Below, piece by piece: positions 24,388 to 32,317 of a stretch of 45,195 nucleotides of DNA (positions within the stretch are counted from its first letter, which is position 1; every line of letters begins with the position of its first letter). Where the stretch lies: the NCBI GenBank assembly GCA_017448455.1, contig JAFSLL010000115.1, forward strand, positions 1 through 45,195. The letters are read 5' to 3'. A program made the position numbers and the translations under genes. This DNA comes from Oscillospiraceae bacterium (lineage in GTDB: Bacteria; Bacillota; Clostridia; Oscillospirales; Oscillospiraceae). The notes beneath the pieces are model-generated. The model saw nothing but the letters and a program-made list of their open reading frames with translations. It ran no database searches and was not told the DNA's origin.

Positions 24388-26049
24388 ATGCTTCGGAAAC
24401 TGTATATTGAAAATATAGCCGTCATTGAAAAAGCGGAGATTGATTTTGAGCCCGGGCTGAATGTTTTAACGGGGGAAACCGGAGCAGGTAAGAGTATTAT
24501 CATCGATTCCATTGAAGCCGTGATCGGCAGCCGTGCCAGTAAAGACCTGATCAGAACCGGAGCGCCTTTTGCTTCTGTTACCGCTGAATTCGACCGGGAT
24601 GAAGCTTGGCTGGAAGAAAACGAGATTGATTCCGATGATGACACGATGCTGATCCAGCGGCGGATTTCCGCGGACGGGAAAAACAGCTGCCGTGTCTGTG
24701 GAGTACCCGTCAGCATCTCTCAGCTAAAGAGTCTCGGCGTTCGGACACTGGAGGTTCATGGACAGAATGACGGTTTAAAACTGTTGGACGAGAAGGTTCA
24801 CCTTGCCAGTCTGGATCGCTTTGGCTCACTCGATCTGACCGGATACCGGGATGCCTTTTCCAGGTTGTGTCTGCTTCGCGAGGAGTATGCCCGCCTGAAA
24901 GCGAGTGAGGAAGATAATCTCTCCTTACGGGAAAAGCTTCAGGACAGCATAGCCGAGCTCTCTGAACAGTCCGTACGTTCGGGTGAACGGGATGAACTGA
25001 TCGCCAGGCGGGATCTGCTGCGTAATTCTGAAAAACTGACGGAATCCCTTCAGTTGATACAGGCTGCTCTGGATGGCGAGGAAGGCGCTCTTGCGCGTGT
25101 GCAGGAGGCGGAATGGCACTGCAGACGCGCTTCGTCGATCTCTCCGGAGCTGAAAGAAGCCGAGGAACAGCTGAAACAGGGGTATTATCTGATCAGTGAC
25201 GCGGAAGAACGGATTCTGGATTATCAGAGTGCCCTTAACTTTGAACCGGAAGAGTATGACAGGCTGGAGCAGAGACTGCGCGATATTTCCCGCCTGGAAC
25301 GGAAGTATCATTGTGAAGCGGATGAACTTCCGCAGCTCCTGGAGCAATCTATACAGCGTCTTGATGACATCAGCTTTGCAGGTGAGAGGTTAACAAAACT
25401 GGATGCTGAAATTCAGAAGCAGCTTTCTGTCTGCGATCATCTTGCGGAAGAGCTGCATCGAAACCGGGCTGAAGCTGCCGGGAAGCTATCGAAAGTGATC
25501 GAGTCGGAGCTGAAAGACCTGAATATGCCCGGAGCGAAATTTTTAACGGAGATGACCAGACCGGAAACGCTCAACAGAAACGGCAGAGACAGCGCCCGAT
25601 TCCTGCTTGCCGCGAACCGCGGTGAAGAGCCTGGCCGCATCAGTAAGATTGCCTCCGGTGGCGAGCTGAGCCGAATTATGCTTGCCATGAAAAACGCGCT
25701 GTCGGTCGGAGACCCTGTGCCAACCATGATTTTTGACGAAATTGACACGGGCGTTTCCGGTATCGCCGCCCAGCGTGTCGGGGAAAAACTGGCAGATCTT
25801 TCCAGACGAAAACAGGTTCTCTGCGTCACACATCTTCCGCAGATTGCGGCAATGGCGGATTCTCATTTCTGCATTTCCAAATCGGAGCGTAACGCGCGCA
25901 CGGTGACGGAGGTTGTGAAACTGAATCGCACGGGCAGACAGCAGGAGCTCGCCAGACTGCACGGCGGAGATCACATTACGGCGACAACCCTGCTTTCGGC
26001 GGAAGAACAGCTCAAGTACGCGGAATCTTATAAGAAACAATCAGAATAA
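24388..26049 (+). CDS. recN: DNA repair protein RecN
   Basis: RecN is an SMC-like ATPase that helps hold DNA ends together in double-strand break repair. The 553-residue protein has Walker A GETGAGKS (about residues 30-37) in the N-terminal lobe, a long central coiled coil (about 150-370), and the C-terminal signature SGGELSRIMLAMK with Walker B MIFDEIDTGVSG, then THLPQIAAMAD. The length is normal. The start follows AAGGAGG. In many sporulating Clostridia and Bacilli recN is followed by spoIVB and spo0A; here tyrS follows. Confidence 0.96.
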   Translation: MLRKLYIENIAVIEKAEIDFEPGLNVLTGETGAGKSIIIDSIEAVIGSRASKDLIRTGAPFASVTAEFDRDEAWLEENEIDSDDDTMLIQRRISADGKNSCRVCGVPVSISQLKSLGVRTLEVHGQNDGLKLLDEKVHLASLDRFGSLDLTGYRDAFSRLCLLREEYARLKASEEDNLSLREKLQDSIAELSEQSVRSGERDELIARRDLLRNSEKLTESLQLIQAALDGEEGALARVQEAEWHCRRASSISPELKEAEEQLKQGYYLISDAEERILDYQSALNFEPEEYDRLEQRLRDISRLERKYHCEADELPQLLEQSIQRLDDISFAGERLTKLDAEIQKQLSVCDHLAEELHRNRAEAAGKLSKVIESELKDLNMPGAKFLTEMTRPETLNRNGRDSARFLLAANRGEEPGRISKIASGGELSRIMLAMKNALSVGDPVPTMIFDEIDTGVSGIAAQRVGEKLADLSRRKQVLCVTHLPQIAAMADSHFCISKSERNARTVTEVVKLNRTGRQQELARLHGGDHITATTLLSAEEQLKYAESYKKQSE

Positions 26050-26072
26050 TCATGATAAACGGAGAGTGCAAA

Positions 26073-27296
26073 ATGGGAGTGTATGAGGAACTTATCGCGC
26101 GCGGACTGATCGCGCAGGTAACAGATGAAGAGAAAATTCGTGAATTGGTAAATGCGGGCAAAGCCAGATTTTATATTGGCTTCGACTGTACAGCTGACAG
26201 TTTGACGGCAGGTCATTTTATGGCCCTCTGTTTGATGAAACGGCTGCAGATGGCAGGAAATACGCCAATCGTTCTGATCGGTGGCGGCACAACCATGATC
26301 GGTGATCCTTCCGGCAGAACAGATATGAGAAAGATGCTGACCCGTGAAGATATCAATTACAATGCCGAGTGCTTCCGCCGGCAAATGGAGAGATTTATCG
26401 ATTTCAGCGATAATAAGGCCATTATGGTCAATAATGCCGACTGGCTTCTCGATCTGAATTATGTGGAACTCCTGCGGGAAGTGGGAACACATTTTTCTGT
26501 CAACAACATGCTCCGCGCGGAATGCTATAAGAACCGGATGGAACGTGGACTCAGCTTTTTCGAATTCAACTATATGATTATGCAGTCGTATGACTTTTAT
26601 TATCTCTTCCAGCATTATGACTGCAACATGCAGTTTGGCGGAGACGACCAGTGGAGCAACATGCTTGGCGGAACAGAACTGATCCGCAGAAAGCTGGGGC
26701 AGGATGCCTTCGCGATGACCATCACGCTGCTTACGGATTCCCAGGGAAATAAAATGGGAAAAACGGCAGGCAACGCCGTCTGGCTGGATCCCAACAAGAC
26801 TTCTCCGTTCGATTTTTATCAGTACTGGCGCAACGTCGGAGACGAGGATGTCATGAAGTGCATTCGAAAGCTGACCTTCCTGCCGCTGGAAGAGATTGAA
26901 AAGATGGCCTCTTGGGAGGGAAGCGAGCTGAACAGGGCGAAAGAGATTCTCGCTTGGGAGCTTACAGCGCTGGTTCACGGGGAAGAAGAAGCGAACAAGG
27001 CTCAGGCGTCCGCCCGCGCTCTTTTCAGCCAGGGCAGCAGCGACAGTAACGCGCCGGCTTTGGAGCTGAAAGAGGAAGACCTCCAGAATGGCGGACTGGA
27101 TATCCAGGATTTGCTGATCAAGGCGGAGCTTTGCAGCAGCCGCAGCGATGCCCGCCGCAATATTCAGCAGGGCGGGGTCAGCGTCGACGGAGAGAAGCTG
27201 AACGATCCGGCACGTGTTTTCACTTTGGAAGAATTAAAAAAGGGATTTCTGCTTCGCCGCGGTAAAAAGAATTATAAAAAGATCATTCTCAGGTGA
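26073..27296 (+). CDS. tyrS: tyrosyl-tRNA synthetase
   Basis: The enzyme charges tRNA(Tyr). The 407-residue class I synthetase has FDCTADSL, a changed HIGH motif (AGHFMAL), GGTTMIGDPSGR, the middle QFGGDDQWSN, and a KMSKS loop in the form KMGKT. A C-terminal S4 domain (about 340-400, SSRSDARRNIQQGGVSVD) binds tRNA. I choose ATG 26073, with GGAGAG six bases before it, over ATG 26052. Many Firmicute tyrS genes have a T-box leader, but none fits in the 23 bases after recN, so control must come from elsewhere. Confidence 0.95.
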   Translation: MGVYEELIARGLIAQVTDEEKIRELVNAGKARFYIGFDCTADSLTAGHFMALCLMKRLQMAGNTPIVLIGGGTTMIGDPSGRTDMRKMLTREDINYNAECFRRQMERFIDFSDNKAIMVNNADWLLDLNYVELLREVGTHFSVNNMLRAECYKNRMERGLSFFEFNYMIMQSYDFYYLFQHYDCNMQFGGDDQWSNMLGGTELIRRKLGQDAFAMTITLLTDSQGNKMGKTAGNAVWLDPNKTSPFDFYQYWRNVGDEDVMKCIRKLTFLPLEEIEKMASWEGSELNRAKEILAWELTALVHGEEEANKAQASARALFSQGSSDSNAPALELKEEDLQNGGLDIQDLLIKAELCSSRSDARRNIQQGGVSVDGEKLNDPARVFTLEELKKGFLLRRGKKNYKKIILR

Positions 27297-27314
27297 TCAT
27301 AGAATGGCCGCAAG

Positions 27315-28070
27315 ATGATGATCAGGCATTTGAAGAAGCTCAGCATCCTGCTCCCGTTTGTCTTACTGACGCTGCTTGGTCCCGTGGTTTCCCATGCGGA
27401 TCTCGTCTATTCCGACGGCGTCATGCGTTATTATGACATGTATGGCCGTGAGGCAAAGGAACTCGGAATCGATGTCTCTTTCTACAACAACCAGATCGAC
27501 TGGTATGCGTTGAAGCAGCAGGGGATTGATTTCGCGGTAATCCGCCTTGGCGGTCGTGGATGGGGAGGCGGTGTCCTCTATGATGACCGCCAGACGCAGA
27601 TCTTTCTTCGGGAAGCGAAACAGGCGGGAATTCGGGTTGGCGCCTATTTTTACTCGACGGCAAGAAACCCGACAGAAGCCCTTGAGGAAGCGGTGTATGC
27701 GGTAACCATCTTAAACGGTGAAACACTGGATCTCCCAATTTTTCTGGATATGGAGTTCTCCGGTGATTACCCGGAAGGAAGGTCGGACCTGCTGAATGCG
27801 ACTGCGAGAGCAGACATTATTGAAATGTTCTGCAGAGCGGTAGACGCTGCCGGTTATCGTGCTGGATATTATGTGTCGGAAGCTTTTTACCGCTATAATC
27901 TGGACGCGGATGCGGTCAGCTATCTGCCTCTCTGGCTGGCGAGTTATACGGTGGATAATATGCTCCCGTATTATGTTACCGATTTTGAACTCTGGCAGAT
28001 GACCGATTCCGTCCGTATGGGCGGCATGGACGGTCAAACGGATTTTAATGTAATTTTGCCTCCGTTCTGA
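27315..28070 (+). CDS. secreted GH25 family muramidase (lysozyme)
   Basis: A 251-residue enzyme with an N-terminal signal peptide (residues 1 to about 28: basic start, hydrophobic core, likely cut near SHA-DL). The rest is a GH25 barrel: GIDVSFYNNQIDW with catalytic-site Asp53, IRLGGRGWGG, VGAYFYST, and LDMEFSG with the DxE pair Asp145/Glu147, then WLASYT and LWQMTD near the end with TDFN. Such enzymes cleave the N-acetylmuramic to N-acetylglucosamine bond of peptidoglycan. There are no SH3 or binding repeats, so it is a bare catalytic domain, perhaps for cell-wall turnover. Starts at ATG 27315 or 27318; the ribosome site is weak. It ends the long cluster. Confidence 0.9.
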   Translation: MMIRHLKKLSILLPFVLLTLLGPVVSHADLVYSDGVMRYYDMYGREAKELGIDVSFYNNQIDWYALKQQGIDFAVIRLGGRGWGGGVLYDDRQTQIFLREAKQAGIRVGAYFYSTARNPTEALEEAVYAVTILNGETLDLPIFLDMEFSGDYPEGRSDLLNATARADIIEMFCRAVDAAGYRAGYYVSEAFYRYNLDADAVSYLPLWLASYTVDNMLPYYVTDFELWQMTDSVRMGGMDGQTDFNVILPPF

Positions 28071-28104
28071 GAGGATACCCGCCGGTGTTTTACAGATCGT
28101 TTAC

Positions 28105-28133
28105 TTGACAACAGTGAGTTGCTGTGATATCTT
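28105..28133 (+). promoter_or_regulatory. sigma-A type promoter before the short RNA / flavoprotein gene
   Basis: A perfect TTGACA (28105-28110), a 17-base spacer and TATCTT (28128-28133). The start near 28140 lies only about 17 bases before a terminator hairpin. Confidence 0.65.
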
Positions 28134-28139
28134 TGCACA

Positions 28140-28192
28140 AGGATATATATGCCGCAGGATGCCCGTGGTTTCCCACGAGCATCCGTTTTTTT
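28140..28192 (+). ncRNA. candidate short RNA or attenuated leader
   Basis: The promoter at 28105-28133 and the terminator at 28157-28192 define a transcript of only about 53 bases, most of it the terminator itself. It could be a small RNA, or a leader that ends early unless something lets RNA polymerase continue into the flavoprotein gene at 28209. No known riboswitch structure fits such a short piece. The start is predicted, not shown. Confidence 0.3.
28157..28192 (+). terminator. intrinsic terminator (possible attenuator) before the flavoprotein gene
   Basis: Twelve-base arms (28157-28168 and 28173-28184) pair with one C-A mismatch around a TTTC loop, and a run of seven T follows at 28186-28192. 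It is one of the strongest terminators in the window. The ribosome site of the next gene (AGGGAAGTG) begins right after the T run. Confidence 0.85.
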
Positions 28193-28208
28193 AGGGAAGT
28201 GATACTGC

Positions 28209-29582
28209 ATGAATTATGATGTGATTATAGTCGGCGCCGGTCCCGGTGGGATCTTCAGCGCCTATGAACTGAGAAACAGCGGTCTGAAAGTCGCGGTTTT
28301 TGAGTTGGGCCGTCCGCTGGAACAGAGAAAGTGCCCCATTGACGGGAAAAAGATAAAAACCTGCGTTCGCTGCCCGGTCTGCAGCATTATGAGCGGATTC
28401 GGCGGTGCCGGCGCGTTTTCTGACGGGAAGTATAACATAACAAATCAGTTCGGCGGAACGCTGTACGAGCATATCGGCAAGCAGGAGGCGCTTGATCTGA
28501 TGCGCTATGTGGACGAGATCAATCTCCGATTCGGCGGTGAGGGAACCCGTCTCTATTCCACTGCCGACACAAAAATCAAACGCAGATGTCTGGAAAACGG
28601 TCTGCATCTTCTGGACGCGCAGGTTCGGCATCTTGGTACGGACATCAACTATGTTGTTCTGGGAAATCTGTATCAGGAGCTTCGGAAAACGGTCGATTTT
28701 TACTTTAACACGACCATTACCGCTGTCAGCAGAACCGATGTCGGTTATAAAATCCATGTAGGGGAGACATCCTATACCTGCCGCTACTGTGTCCTTTCGG
28801 TCGGACGCAGCGGCAGCAAATGGCTGGAGGGTGTCTGTGACAGCCTGAACATCGAGACAAAATCCAACCGTGTCGACATTGGGGTACGTGTGGAGCTGCC
28901 CGCGGAAATTTTCGCGTCCCTGACGGACGAGTTGTATGAGAGTAAAATTGTTTACCGGACACAGAAGTTTGAGGACATGGTCCGTACCTTCTGCATGAAT
29001 CCGCATGGCGTTGTGGTAACCGAGAATACAAACGGCATTGTTACGGTGAACGGCCACAGCTATGAAGACCCATCCCGTCATACGGAAAATACAAACTTCG
29101 CGCTGCTTGTTTCCAAGCATTTTTCCATTCCGTTTAAAGACTCCAACGGCTACGGGGAAAGTATCGCCAGGCTATCCAATATGCTGGGCGGTGGTGTGAT
29201 TGTTCAGCGTTTTGGAGACCTTGTTCGCGGGAGAAGGTCAACGGTAGCCAGAATTCAGGAGAGCTTTGTTACGCCGACTCTGACGGCAACACCGGGCGAC
29301 CTGAGCCTGGTGATTCCGAAGAGGATCCTTGACGGGATCATAGAGATGATTTACGCGCTGGATAAAATTGCTCCGGGCACCGCCAATGACGACACGCTGC
29401 TCTACGGCGTGGAGGTCAAGTTCTACAATATGGAAGTCGAGCTGGACAGCAACCTTGAGACAGTCTGCAAGGGGCTTTATGTGATCGGTGACGGGTCCGG
29501 TGTGACGCATTCCCTGTCACACGCGTCCGCCAGCGGCGTCTATGTGGCGAGACAGATTTTGAATCATGAATACATTTGCTGA
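28209..29582 (+). CDS. FAD-dependent oxidoreductase with N-terminal Cys cluster (COG2509-like)
   Basis: A 457-residue flavoprotein. Residues 1-33 form a Rossmann dinucleotide fold (VIIVGAGPGGIFSAYEL), and the C-terminal YVIGDGSGVTHSLSHASASG closes the FAD site. Cys42, then Cys52, Cys55 and Cys58 (CVRCPVC), sit just before GFGGAGAFSDGK; this arrangement is typical of an uncharacterised FAD dehydrogenase group in anaerobes and could hold a metal or iron-sulphur centre. Substrate is unknown. It starts after the terminator at 28157-28192 and overlaps the flippase gene by 17 bases, so the two are coupled. Confidence 0.85.
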   Translation: MNYDVIIVGAGPGGIFSAYELRNSGLKVAVFELGRPLEQRKCPIDGKKIKTCVRCPVCSIMSGFGGAGAFSDGKYNITNQFGGTLYEHIGKQEALDLMRYVDEINLRFGGEGTRLYSTADTKIKRRCLENGLHLLDAQVRHLGTDINYVVLGNLYQELRKTVDFYFNTTITAVSRTDVGYKIHVGETSYTCRYCVLSVGRSGSKWLEGVCDSLNIETKSNRVDIGVRVELPAEIFASLTDELYESKIVYRTQKFEDMVRTFCMNPHGVVVTENTNGIVTVNGHSYEDPSRHTENTNFALLVSKHFSIPFKDSNGYGESIARLSNMLGGGVIVQRFGDLVRGRRSTVARIQESFVTPTLTATPGDLSLVIPKRILDGIIEMIYALDKIAPGTANDDTLLYGVEVKFYNMEVELDSNLETVCKGLYVIGDGSGVTHSLSHASASGVYVARQILNHEYIC

Positions 29583-31176
29583 AACAAAACAGAATTTTAT
29601 GCACGGCGCGGCGATTCTGACAGTCGGCGTTGTGATCATGAAGATTCTGGGCGCGATCTACAAGGTTCCGCTGGGGAACATCCTGGGCGATTACGGTTAT
29701 GGGATTTTTCTCTCAACCTACAACGTCTACAATATCTTCTTTACGCTTTCTACCGCCGGCCTTCCTGTCGCACTCTCCCGTATGATCGCCGAAGCGGATG
29801 CGCACGGGCGGATTCAGCAGAAGGAGAAGACTTTCAGGACCGCTCTTCTGACCTTCGCTGTGATCGGATTGGTCTTTGCTTCTGTTATGTTCTTCGGAAG
29901 CAGATGGCTGGCGGTCTTCTATCTGCAGAAACCGGACGCGGCGCTGAGCGTGAAAGCGATGTCTCCCGCAATCCTGCTGGTCTGCCTGGTATCGGCATAC
30001 CGAGGCTTTTGTCAGGGGAATGGGAATATGATTCCCACCACCGTCGACGAAGTGCTGGAAGTCTTGTTCAAAGTCATCTCAGGCCTCTTGATTGCAGGCT
30101 TACTGGTACGCGGCGGACACGGTCTTCCGGAGGCTTCGGCCGGCGCCATTCTCGGCGTGTCGATCGGCTCGGTTATTTCTCTGGGATACATGGTGATCTA
30201 CCGTTCCAGACACTATCGGTATTCGCACGTAAAAGACGCGGTACCCGTAGACAGCACGGGAACAATCATCGGGAATATCCTGAAAATCGGAATCCCCATT
30301 TCTCTCGGCGCGAGTATCATGGCCATCCTCAGTTCGCTTGATCCCGGGATCTGTCACAGCAGACTGGCTGCGGGCGGTTTTTCTGAGCATGAGGCGGGAG
30401 TCCTCTTTGGCGTATATGGGAAAGTCCAGACTCTCTTCAATCTTCCGGCAGCGTTTATGACGCCGCTCACGATCGCAATTGTACCGGCAGTCGCCGGAGC
30501 CATTGCCAGAAACAACCGGAAAGAGGCAGAAAAGACTTCCGAAGACGCCATGCGAATCGCTTCCGTGATTTCCATGCCGATGGGCGTTGGGCTGGCGGTT
30601 CTTTCTTTCCCGATTGTCAATGTTTTATACCCGCGAAGTGATCCGGCCGGGCCAGGTCTTCTCAGTATTATGGGCATTGCCTCGTTTTTCGTCTGCATTG
30701 TTCTGATGGAGAACGCAATTCTGCAGGCATCCGGCAAGGAACGCCTTCCAATGGTTGCCCTGGTTACCGGCTCCCTGCTGAAAATCATAATAAACTGGAT
30801 TATCATAGCGATACCGGCTGTCAACATTTACGGCGCGCCGATTGGGACGCTTCTGGGATATCTTTGCATGGCGCTGATGGACTATTTCTTTATCCGCACC
30901 GCGCTGCATCAGAGACCGAATCTTGTGAAAGCGCTTGGAAAGCCGCTTCTGTGCAGCGCCTTGATGGGAATTGTCGCGTATGCGGTATACCGTGTCTCCC
31001 ATCTCCTCCCGCTGATGCACGGGATACTGGGAATGACTTTGAGCATGCTGCTGGCAATCCTCGCGGCAGTGATCTTTTATCTTTTCCTTGTCATTCGAAC
31101 CGGCTGTATTACCACCGCGGATCTGGATATGATTCCTGGTGGCAACAAGCTGGCAAAGCTTCTTCATATGCAGTAA
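29566..31176 (+). CDS. MOP-superfamily flippase (SpoVB/MurJ-like polysaccharide biosynthesis protein)
   Basis: A 536-residue integral membrane protein with about 14 membrane segments across its length. The opening (FMHGAAILTVGVVIMKILGAIYKVPLGNILGD) and TAGLPVALSRMIAEADAHG are typical of the SpoVB/YtgP/MurJ branch of lipid-linked sugar flippases; these parts are at residues 11-90. Members move lipid II or polysaccharide precursors across the membrane. I cannot separate a MurJ-type lipid II role from an exopolysaccharide or spore-wall role; the lack of other sporulation genes nearby favours the first. The start overlaps the flavoprotein gene. A bidirectional hairpin follows. Confidence 0.88.
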   Translation: MNTFAETKQNFMHGAAILTVGVVIMKILGAIYKVPLGNILGDYGYGIFLSTYNVYNIFFTLSTAGLPVALSRMIAEADAHGRIQQKEKTFRTALLTFAVIGLVFASVMFFGSRWLAVFYLQKPDAALSVKAMSPAILLVCLVSAYRGFCQGNGNMIPTTVDEVLEVLFKVISGLLIAGLLVRGGHGLPEASAGAILGVSIGSVISLGYMVIYRSRHYRYSHVKDAVPVDSTGTIIGNILKIGIPISLGASIMAILSSLDPGICHSRLAAGGFSEHEAGVLFGVYGKVQTLFNLPAAFMTPLTIAIVPAVAGAIARNNRKEAEKTSEDAMRIASVISMPMGVGLAVLSFPIVNVLYPRSDPAGPGLLSIMGIASFFVCIVLMENAILQASGKERLPMVALVTGSLLKIIINWIIIAIPAVNIYGAPIGTLLGYLCMALMDYFFIRTALHQRPNLVKALGKPLLCSALMGIVAYAVYRVSHLLPLMHGILGMTLSMLLAILAAVIFYLFLVIRTGCITTADLDMIPGGNKLAKLLHMQ

Positions 31177-31215
31177 TAATCAGGGAGCACCGATTTCGGT
31201 GCCCCCTGATTATTA
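31174..31215. terminator. bidirectional terminator hairpin between the flippase and zinc-ribbon genes
   Basis: Twenty-base arms (31174-31193 and 31196-31215) pair with one mismatch around a tight turn. The outer part is AT-rich (TAATAATC and GATTATTA), giving a T-rich end on both strands. The flippase stop codon TAA is the first triplet of the hairpin. Confidence 0.8.
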
Positions 31216-31247
31216 TAGCTCGAACAAAACGGTCATTATTTTGAAGT

Positions 31248-31505
31248 TCAGCGCATGGGATCCTTCAGCCAGGCTGTTATCTTCTTTTCATCAACCTGAA
31301 TGCCGTACTTGGACAGTCCTTTGGAGAGGAAAGCCGCGGTCTCACGGAGATCCAAAGCTTTTAAATGCGCGAAATTCGTTTTCTGCTCCAGGCTGCTCTC
31401 TTCCAGGCTGCGGCCTTCAATATATCCGCAGTCATAGCACATGTTGAGCGGAATTTTGCGATGCGTATCCAGGGTCATTTCAGCGCCGCAGCGTGGACAT
31501 TTCAT
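31248..31505 (-). CDS. small zinc-ribbon protein (TFIIB-type zinc finger family)
   Basis: An 85-residue protein with two CxxC pairs (Cys3/Cys6 in MKCPRCGAEM and Cys23/Cys26 in CYDCGYIEG), the pattern of zf-TFIIB-like bacterial ribbons (MKCPRCG...I.LN.CYDCGYIEGR). A helical tail of about 55 residues follows (ALDLRETAAFLSKGL). The role is unknown; binding of nucleic acid or protein is possible. It is preceded by an AGGAGGAAT ribosome site and lies 59 bases after hpf on the same strand, so both may share the hpf promoter. Confidence 0.75.
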   Translation of the reverse strand: MKCPRCGAEMTLDTHRKIPLNMCYDCGYIEGRSLEESSLEQKTNFAHLKALDLRETAAFLSKGLSKYGIQVDEKKITAWLKDPMR

Positions 31506-31564
31506 GATGTATTCCTCCTGATTGTATGGTTGAATTTACTTAATAAGCTAAACGTCCGGAAGGA

Positions 31565-32116
31565 TCAGTCTTCCTCAAGACCATCGTCGCAGATCAGGCC
31601 GTATCCGCCCTGGCGACGCTTATAAACAACGGCAATCGCGTCGTCAGCGTCCATGTTCCGGAAAACAAAAAATTCATGGTCCAGTAGATTCATCTGAAGA
31701 ATTGCTTCCTCAGCGGACATGGGCTTAATAGAGAAACGTTTGTTGCGGACAATTTTGAATTCATCAGCGGGCTCTTCTTCCGCGGGGGCGAAGCTCGCAA
31801 CCGTTTCTTTCTCAAGCACACCTTCACGCAGCCGTTTTTCAAGACGAGTTTTATTGCGACGAATCTGACGTTCAATGGCGGCAACTCCGGAATCAACAGA
31901 TGCGTACATGTCACTTGTCAGTTCGCTCGCGCGGTAATAGGTACCATTGCTGTTCAGCGTAATCTCGGCGCGAAACCGTCCGCGCTCGAGGCTGAAGGTT
32001 ACAAAAGCCTCAGCTTCATTTTTGAAAAAACGATCCAGCTTGGAGATCTTTCTGATAGCGTAAGCGCGCAAATCTTCCGACGAATCCATCTTTTTTTCTG
32101 TAAAGGTGAATTTCAT
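31565..32116 (-). CDS. hpf: ribosome hibernation promoting factor, long form
   Basis: HPF joins ribosomes into inactive 100S dimers when growth slows. The 183-residue protein has both parts of the long form: an N-terminal domain (residues 1-100, MKFTFTEKKMDSSEDLRAY, KISKLDRFF) and, after an acidic linker, the C-terminal dimerising domain (about 122-180, RFSIKPMSAEEAILQMNLL, DHEFFVFRNMD). I start it at ATG 32116, which follows AAGGAGTT and gives the family's exact beginning; an upstream in-frame extension would add 50 unrelated residues. No consensus promoter is obvious before it; TAGAAT lies about 45 bases upstream with a poor -35. Confidence 0.94.
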   Translation of the reverse strand: MKFTFTEKKMDSSEDLRAYAIRKISKLDRFFKNEAEAFVTFSLERGRFRAEITLNSNGTYYRASELTSDMYASVDSGVAAIERQIRRNKTRLEKRLREGVLEKETVASFAPAEEEPADEFKIVRNKRFSIKPMSAEEAILQMNLLDHEFFVFRNMDADDAIAVVYKRRQGGYGLICDDGLEED

Positions 32117-32259
32117 ATCTGTTAAACTCCTTTCTGACAGGATTGCTGTCAATTCTATGGTAACATATTTTTTGTAAAAAGAGAAGTATCTTTTGCCTGG
32201 ATTTGAGAAAATATTCAGTACATGAGCCCGAAAAACAGAGAAGGGAACAAACAGAAGAC

Positions 32260-32288
32260 TTGTCAAAAGCGTGAAAATGGGATAGAAT
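32260..32288 (+). promoter_or_regulatory. sigma-A type promoter for rsmI
   Basis: TTGTCA (32260-32265), a 17-base spacer and TAGAAT (32283-32288). It lies inside a longer open frame that reaches back to 32222, and so supports the later start of rsmI at 32318. Confidence 0.7.
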
Positions 32289-32317
32289 ACGTTAAAATCT
32301 TGAGTACGGAGATTAAA

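Noticed and set aside
26050-26072. Possible T-box leader for tyrS
   Set aside because: Only 23 bases separate recN and tyrS, too short for a T-box.
32117-32220. Promoter for hpf
   Set aside because: TAGAAT is visible but no acceptable -35 box stands at 16-18 bases, so I do not list it as a feature.
32222-32317. 32-residue N-terminal extension of RsmI
   Set aside because: The rsmI promoter lies inside this stretch, so it cannot be translated from that transcript; the family begins near ATG 32318.
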